Source of the DNA: Litoditis marina
Lineage: Eukaryota > Nematoda > Chromadorea > Rhabditida > Rhabditidae
DNA: 64,000 bases
Assembly (NCBI GenBank): GCA_964036275.1
Contig: OZ038438.1
Location: 13,410,720-13,474,719 of the forward strand
Direction of reading: 5' to 3'
The notes beneath the pieces were generated by a model. That model saw only the letters and a list, made by a program, of their open reading frames with translations, searched no databases and was not told the DNA's origin. Numbering within the stretch: position 1 is the first letter of the stretch; each line of letters starts with the position of its first letter. Below are positions 58,301-64,000 of the stretch, in pieces. The translations under genes were made by a program, and so were the position numbers.

Positions 58301-61300
58301 GTAAGTGTACTATGAAATCGTAAAGATAAGTAGTGCAACCGGTTTCCAATTCCAACTGATATAATTGTAGCACAAAGGTCGGAATTTATCCAAAATGATG
58401 AACATGACTGATAACTGACACTTTTTTTAGCAAAAACTTTTTGCCGAAGGAAATGGAAGAGTACCTCGCATGAGTTTGTCAACACAGAAACAGCTGGTGA
58501 GTGAAGTTTTATTCGAGAGTTTCCCATCTTTTTCACGTTATTATCAAAGGTATTGTGCAAATCATTTCCTCAAACCATTCTTCCTTTCACAACAGTTGTA
58601 GTTCATTTGTGTATTACGAGTTCAGTTTCGTTTCTGGTTATTTGTTACTGTAGGTTCAGATATAATTAGAATAGATTTGTTGATGTCATACATTACGCAA
58701 ACACTAAGAAACGGAAACTATTTTTCTATTTCTCGATCATGATATATCAAGACGGGGATTGCCGATCCAGTAATCAAATTATTGTAACCACGTTGTAGAC
58801 TCGAGAGGAGCGTCGCCTACAACGAGAGGCGCTTTTGGCTCAGATGGAGTCGAAGCAAGAAAAAACAATGGAGTACGATCGTATTACGGATAGTACACAG
58901 AAAGGTAATACGTGTTTACGGAATCACAACCTTGTAGTAGGAGTAAGGAAAGTTTCTTTCCGGGGCTTGGGGTTTCATTCGAGTCTATTGTTTTTAATAT
59001 CTGGTACTGGTTCGAGTACAACACATTTTCCATTTTCAGTTTGCAATTGATTGATGTATTCCATATATTACATTTATTGAAATTATATATCATTTTGTCT
59101 ATTATTCATAAAAATTGATTTATAGTGAAACCTTCACGTGACGGTGGATCTAGCCGTGGTTCCATTGTTTCGGATTCAGTGACTTCGGATAACAGGTTGG
59201 CTCGAGAGAGAGAGAGAGAAGAAGTTGCTAGTGAATTGAAGTTATTGCGCTTTCAGGTGTGTTTGTTCATATATTTATCTATTATTCATGGAAAGCCCAT
59301 GCAATTTATCGGATATTCATTTTTTTCAGTCTGGCGTCTGAAAGTAAATGCAGCGAATCTTCCGATGTTCGTTCGGTGCCTTCATGTGGAGTCAAAAGAG
59401 CCGTTGATTCGAGGTAGAAAATACTTGATAAGTACATATTATGTTTCTTTTTGTTCATTTGGAACGTTTTACGCTCTTATTTGTGGTTCATATTGAACAG
59501 CCACATATTGAACAGCCACAGCACAGCCACATACGTTTCATCAAAATGTTCAGTTGTGTTAGGAACAACTATCATGCATTATACCGAAGCATCCCACAAG
59601 ATACAAAACAAATCCAAGTGTGGTGATTGATTGTAGCTTTTCCGTCTTACTTCCTTATCGTAGCTATGCCAATTATGTGTTTTCAGCGCCTCTGATTTCA
59701 GCAACGGCAATGGAGGCCATTCAAAGAAGATTTGTCTGGGCAGCTCTGAACAGGTATGCGGGTCGTATTTACTTTCGTATATTTCCCAGTCTCTGGGAGA
59801 ATTTTACTTTCGCCCCCCACCGTACAATCGCTCCTCCGAAATAGTTTAAAACTATGATTTTTCATCAATTTGTAGCTCAATTTTCACTAGTCTTGCATGA
59901 AATTCGCTGGGTTTCAACTTGCTACCCCTACTTTTCTTAAAAATTAGTTCGCGACCCTCTATCTCATAAGAGGCCCTGGAGGTGTATGCCCCCACCCTTG
60001 TGATTCTTAGTTTAAACGGAGCCATGTAACTTTCACCCCCCCCCCCCCCCCCCATGGTGGGGGGGGGGTGAAAGTAACACGGAACTTCTTTCGGCTGAAA
60101 CGAAGAAAGTGGGGCGAAAGTAAAATGTTCCCCAGTCTCTCGATGACACGGTTCAAGTCCAGTTTTCATCAGTTTACCTTCTCATTCAGTCAGAATTAGA
60201 TGTGGGCATTGCGTGGGTGGCGGTGGAATTGTTATGATGGTGATTAGAGTAACTGAAAACACAATAGCCAGTGAAGTTTTCAGGTTGTTGAGCCATACTC
60301 GCATGGTTCTTCGAGCTACTCAATAGAGCATCACTATGAGCAGTTATGTAGGCCCTTCGAGGAGAGATCAAGGTTAGTAAACAATCGTTCTCAATCACAA
60401 GATTACTGTGTAGTGTATACATTTTATAATACTTTAAATCGTCTCATTTTCTACTTTTGGTGACGTAAAAATTGTTTGGTAGTAACTTTCCTGATTATTT
60501 AAGAGTTTAAGACCCCGGAGGATATGTACTAATTATCACACCACCTCGCATCACTAAGCGATGAACAAGCTGCACTATTATATTCAATATATGTTTTCCT
60601 CTACGTTGTGAGTTAACTTTGTAGATCGTTTCTTAGGTTGACTTAATTTTCTCACTAAGCCATCAAGCTCGAGCTCGGGTTGGAGAAATGTTACATTTCC
60701 TGAAAATTGAATAGGAATCATGACAATTGTGTCACTATAAGACGTTTCTATCGTAACTAGTGTAATATTTTGTGGTTTCACTAACAAAAGTGAACAATTC
60801 GAAGCTAAGAGGTATACGTTCTATATATACTAACTACTGAACTGAAAAATTTACACTCCTTTCTAATTTGTGCTTCAATAGGTCAATTTCATTTCTGAGT
60901 AAAAAAATTTGTAGGGTGAGTTAACCGGTTACTATTGTTGTGTTTTCAGCCAATCATACCAACAGTCGCTTGCCGTTGCCGAAAGATTCATACTCAAGGA
61001 AGTGAACATTATAGGGGGCCCGTCAATCATCGTACCCGCGAACGGTCCACCAGATTCGGTGAGTTTCAACTTATCAATAGGTAGTCATATAAGTGGGAGA
61101 ATTGGAACAAAAACATAATTGCCGTTCTTGAACTCCTGAATATAGGTTGAAGAATTTGACCAAAAATACATATGAAGTTTTAGTTCTTGAACTTGATAAT
61201 TTCCATTTTTCAGATCCCCAGTTCCAAACAGTTCTGTGAACACCATTTCAAAATGTGTAATCCCGCAAATCGTCTTGTCAATTCGCGACTTAATTTAGTT

Positions 61301-61716
61301 CTCTTGTTGGACAATGTTGTGGTTTCAGCTGAACTACAGCGTGAGAGTGAGTTGTCTTTTTTGAAATTCGTACATATCTCTTAATGTTCCTCCTTTCATG
61401 AATTCGCATGGAAATAATCTAACAATTTTTTTGATTCGTTTCCTTAATGACCAGTCAGTGGACAGCTAGGGAATAGCTAAAAGTTCAGCGATTGCTCCCA
61501 GTCACCGACTTTGTTCCCTTTTGTTGCATCTATTAGACAGAAAATGATATCTTCGGTTCTTTTTGAATCTATTGTTCTGTTTCAGAAGATTGGGCTAAGA
61601 AAGTTGTGAGAATGATGCGTCGTTGTTGGGATCTCCTCTTTTCTGTTAGTGATCAATCACGAGAAGATAACGCAGCAAAAATTATCATGGATAAACTGCT
61701 TATTTTGGTTAGCTAG
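55309..61716 (+). CDS. CECR2-like DDT/WHIM chromatin protein without bromodomain
   Basis: Chromatin-remodelling accessory protein of the CECR2 type; in mammals CECR2 pairs with the ISWI ATPase SNF2L. Twenty exons, all in phase: 55309-55374, 55619-55683, 55804-55883, 56120-56201, 56487-56604, 56826-56897, 57060-57175, 57389-57461, 57663-57809, 57974-58048, 58190-58300, 58431-58496, 58799-58904, 59126-59258, 59330-59413, 59687-59753, 60284-60372, 60950-61058, 61214-61346, 61586-61716; 640 residues. Start MAPRGRDASKAAN behind an ACACAG acceptor. DDT-type core: FCCDRFRDVFKLPDFGARDF, APNPLGELS, EVKLYLLHFLMDLRM, then LRLGEDTLHNVYYYFGDFRL (WHIM-like). Residues about 275-450 form a charged Arg/Glu coiled coil. 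The rest is Ser-rich, then a hydrophobic/basic tail (DWAKKVVRMMRRCW). CECR2 has a bromodomain after this region; none is seen. Confidence 0.85.
56034..56091. repeat. Short hairpin with poly-G loop
   Basis: CATACCCTAAATGC and GCATTTAGGGTATG flank a loop with a G10 run, in a CECR2-like intron. Confidence 0.8.
59785..60140. mobile_element. ~355-bp inverted-repeat element with C-run/G-run core
   Basis: Ends: CCAGTCTCTGGGAGAATTTT, ACTTTCGCCCC and the complement of GAGACTGGGGAACATTTTAC, TTTCGCCCCAC. The core GTAACTTTCAC-C(n)-CATGG-TG(n)-GTGAAAGTAAC (60026-60079) is itself a hairpin with about 18 C and 11 G. In intron 16 of the CECR2-like gene. Confidence 0.75.
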
Positions 61717-63091
61717 GTTAGACACAGATTACATATTGTTATTCATATTATCAAATCATTTGGCAATCAAATTTAATTATATTAACCATGTTCTGTCAGG
61801 GGAATCATGTGAATTCCTCTAAATCATGTAAAGGTTTCTACCTTGCCCTGTGATGACCTATTTCAAAGTCAAATAATTGAGTATGGTGCTCAAAATGTTT
61901 CTTTTTGTTCAATTTTGTTCTATTCGATTATCTTGATTTTCCCTCTTAACAGTTGTTAAATGTGCACGGGTCAATCATAACATGTGTTTGTGATCTCTTT
62001 TGTAGATCTTTGAGAAATTCGAATCAGTAGTTTAATAAATTGTTCAATTATACCAGTTTCTTCTCATCTTCAGTTCATTTTCATTATCAAGTTGTACGTG
62101 TCTCGTGGCAGCTTAAGTTTTTCTAGGCTGGCAGCTGAGAATTGGTCGAGCCAGCTTCTGAGCCGACAGAAAGTTACCTGTAAGGAATTAATATTGACTG
62201 TATAGAGTTAACTAAACAAGCTCAGTTGGTCAAGTATATCTGGCTGTTGTCGGACCAGTGTCAGAAATGACAAAACTCAAATGTATCAAGAAGTAACAAC
62301 AGTGCGCTTCCGAAATGAGTAGTTGTCCCCTAACTTTGCCTACCCACACGTGGCCAGATATTGTAGTAATCCCTGGTGAAGTAGTACAGGTGTTTCTTAT
62401 GAGTAGAACTATAATGGTTTCTGATGTTAGTGAGTCTAACTCAGATGAAATTATCATGTTCAATAGAACTGAGCTGGTTTGTATGATTACAAGGATTAAC
62501 CATATTTGAGTTTGTATGAGGTCTACAAATAGTAGCAGTACATTTTGAGGTATAGATAGATTAATCAAAAAGGTTTGACCATGTACGCTTTGCGGAACAG
62601 AACAACGGAAATAGCATGAGCTTGAGCTTTCACCCAGGTATTTGTTATACATACGAGGTGTTCAGGCGTCTTCATCTTTCATCATTTTATAAATGTTGAA
62701 TTGACGTAAATTGCTAAGTTACAAGCAGTGTCACCATAGAAACGGTACCATTGACGCGTATCATTGAATACACCTTTCTTCATGAATATGAAAATACTGA
62801 TCGAAACAACAAACTCAAATATTCCTTCCTCATTTATACCCACAAATCCATCGATAGAACTGTGTGTGAATCTAAATTGCTTGTCTCCAAACAGTTCATA
62901 CATTTTGTTCTCCGAATTTTCACGTGTATGTTTTACCCATTCATTTTTTTGAAATTGTGTTCATGTTAACTACACATATTATCTGGTAGATCATTCGATT
63001 TCTCGCATAGCTATCCTAGTCACAAGTCAAGAGTAAGTGTATAAAACTAAAAGCCCATGTATCTGGGGCCTATCTAGCCTATCTGGCGAGT
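61717..63091. other. Intergenic region after the CECR2-like gene
   Basis: No exon supported. A 140-codon minus frame (62230-62652) has no motif or splice context I trust. Confidence 0.45.
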
Positions 63092-63381
63092 TCACTGAAG
63101 AACCTGGTCGGTCCCGAACCAAACCGCGAACCGGTCACTGGAGAATCGAACCGAACTGATCGAACCGAATTCAAAACCGACCGGTTCTCCAGTGTATGCT
63201 TCAAACCGAACCGACATTAATCATGAATTAAACGATCAAGTCGTAATGAGCGAATCCCAGTTCGGTTCGAAGCATTCACTTGAGAACCGGTCGGTTCCGA
63301 ATAGCGGTTCGGTCGGTTCGGTTTGGTTCTCCAGTGACTGGTTCGCGGTTAGGTTCGGGAAGGACCCGGTTCTCCAGTGAA
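63092..63381. mobile_element. ~290-bp fold-back element rich in CCGGTTC
   Basis: Ends TTCACTGAAGAACC and GGTTCTCCAGTGAA are inverted repeats. Internal inverted copies of CACTGGAGAACC / GGTTCTCCAGTG and GAACCGAACC make a nested palindrome. The flanks repeat GCCCATGTATCT (63052 and 63385), a possible duplicated target or older repeat. Confidence 0.7.
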
Positions 63382-63535
63382 TTGGCCCATGTATCTCTAG
63401 TATCATCGAATCAATCAGTACGCTGTTCGCAGTTCACTTTTCGTCTGTTTTGACAGTTTTGATGTTGGTAAAATTTGTGCTTTTTATGATCAATTCCAGA
63501 TAACTGTTCGCATTGTATTCGTTTACACAGTTCTG

Positions 63536-63599
63536 ATGGGCTGTTGTAGCTCATGTCTCCGTATGATTTTAGACGCGGAGTCAGATGTGAAAATACATG
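63536..63599 (+). CDS. First exon of a MGCC- N-terminal protein (continues past the window)
   Basis: ATG behind TTTACACAG; codes MGCCSSCLRMILDAESDVKI and stops at the donor ATG|GTAGGT. MGCCSSC is a classic N-myristoylation plus palmitoylation signal, so the product should sit on the inner face of a membrane. No later exon was found before position 64000. Family not identified. Confidence 0.6.
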
Positions 63600-63989
63600 G
63601 TAGGTTTTTGATTCCTAGCTGTAGTTCGCGTTTTCATTGTAGAGTTGCAGTCAACAAAGTACCAGAGATCAAACTGTTTCTTGGTCGACGAATTAATCTA
63701 TTTCGGAGCCATTCGAGACGACCTATAGACATTCTAAATATGTTCAAATCGTACTACTGAGAACGAACTCTGCAAAATGACATTTCGTATCTAATCGAAT
63801 ACATGAAGGAAACACAGACAGTACGGTTAGGTGAAACTAAATTTTCATTTCTGTCACCCTGGGAAGTATCGTGACTTTGTGTCCCCACACACGCCGCTTG
63901 TTGTGAATGTTTTACAAACAACCATAATAAAGCTCAATACCCTAAAACGCGCTAAGTAAAACGCCATCCTGAGGTCTCAGTAGGAAGGG

Positions 63990-64000
63990 CTCCCCCCCCC
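63990..64000 (+). repeat. Poly-C run at window edge
   Basis: The window ends in a C run just after TCTCAGTAGGAAGGG, which resembles the end of the MITE at 17907-18119; a similar element may begin here. Confidence 0.4.

Noticed and set aside
62230..62652. 140-codon minus-strand open frame
   Set aside because: Low-complexity hydrophobic and Ser/Ile-rich translation, no domain, no acceptor/donor partners.

Overview
This window looks like nuclear DNA from a nematode, probably a clade V (rhabditid or strongylid-like) worm. Genes are split into many short exons by AT-rich introns that mostly end in TTTCAG. Several starts sit just behind a TTCAG acceptor, as expected for trans-splicing. The families are typical of worm neurons and secreted proteins: an ACR-8-like nicotinic receptor subunit, a nematode TWK-type K2P channel and a short GPI-type Ly6 protein. 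There are no operons, phage genes, CRISPR arrays or bacterial signals. All exon structures were worked out by hand from reading frame, splice sites and phase.

Layout. 0.1-4.9 kb (+): nicotinic acetylcholine receptor alpha subunit, 5' end outside the window. 5.2-10.8 kb (-): KChIP/NCS-type EF-hand protein whose 3.55-kb fourth intron holds three ~272-bp tandem units, the middle one split by a 2.5-kb Helitron-like element full of a 25-bp minisatellite. 11.3 kb (+): possible small secreted peptide gene. 14.8-21.1 kb (+): LARGE-type bifunctional glycosyltransferase in 15 exons. 21.4-21.9 kb (-): Ly6-like protein. 22.9-23.8 kb (+): 3' part of a Ser-rich/Pro-Tyr-rich gene. 26.9-28.4 kb (+): 3' part of a Cys-rich secreted or membrane gene. 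32.8-38.2 kb (-): K2P channel with both selectivity-filter motifs altered. 51.9-54.5 kb (+): EGF-like single-pass membrane protein, 5' incomplete. 55.3-61.7 kb (+): CECR2-like DDT/WHIM chromatin protein in 20 exons with no bromodomain. 63.5 kb (+): first exon of a MGCC- (lipid-modified N-terminus) protein leaving the window.

The most unusual part is a multigene family of small secreted, Tyr/Pro/Ser/Arg-rich proteins (about 150 aa, three exons). There are five copies: 28.7-29.5 (-), 30.9-31.6 (+), 42.4-43.2 (-, broken), 47.3-48.0 (-) and 49.2-50.0 (+). The first two form a head-to-head pair; the last two are the same pair inverted and duplicated about 17 kb away. Copies are mosaics of interchangeable promoter/exon 1, intron 1 and exon 3 types, which points to gene conversion, and the SR(D/E) repeat in exon 2 varies in length and is written in a codon pattern that makes repeated CACGTG palindromes. 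I do not recognise this family.

The rest of the intergenic and intronic DNA is rich in non-autonomous elements: fold-back/MITE-like inverted repeats, tRNA-derived (SINE-like) insertions and microsatellites. Several can be dated relative to the segmental duplication because one copy has the insert and the other does not.
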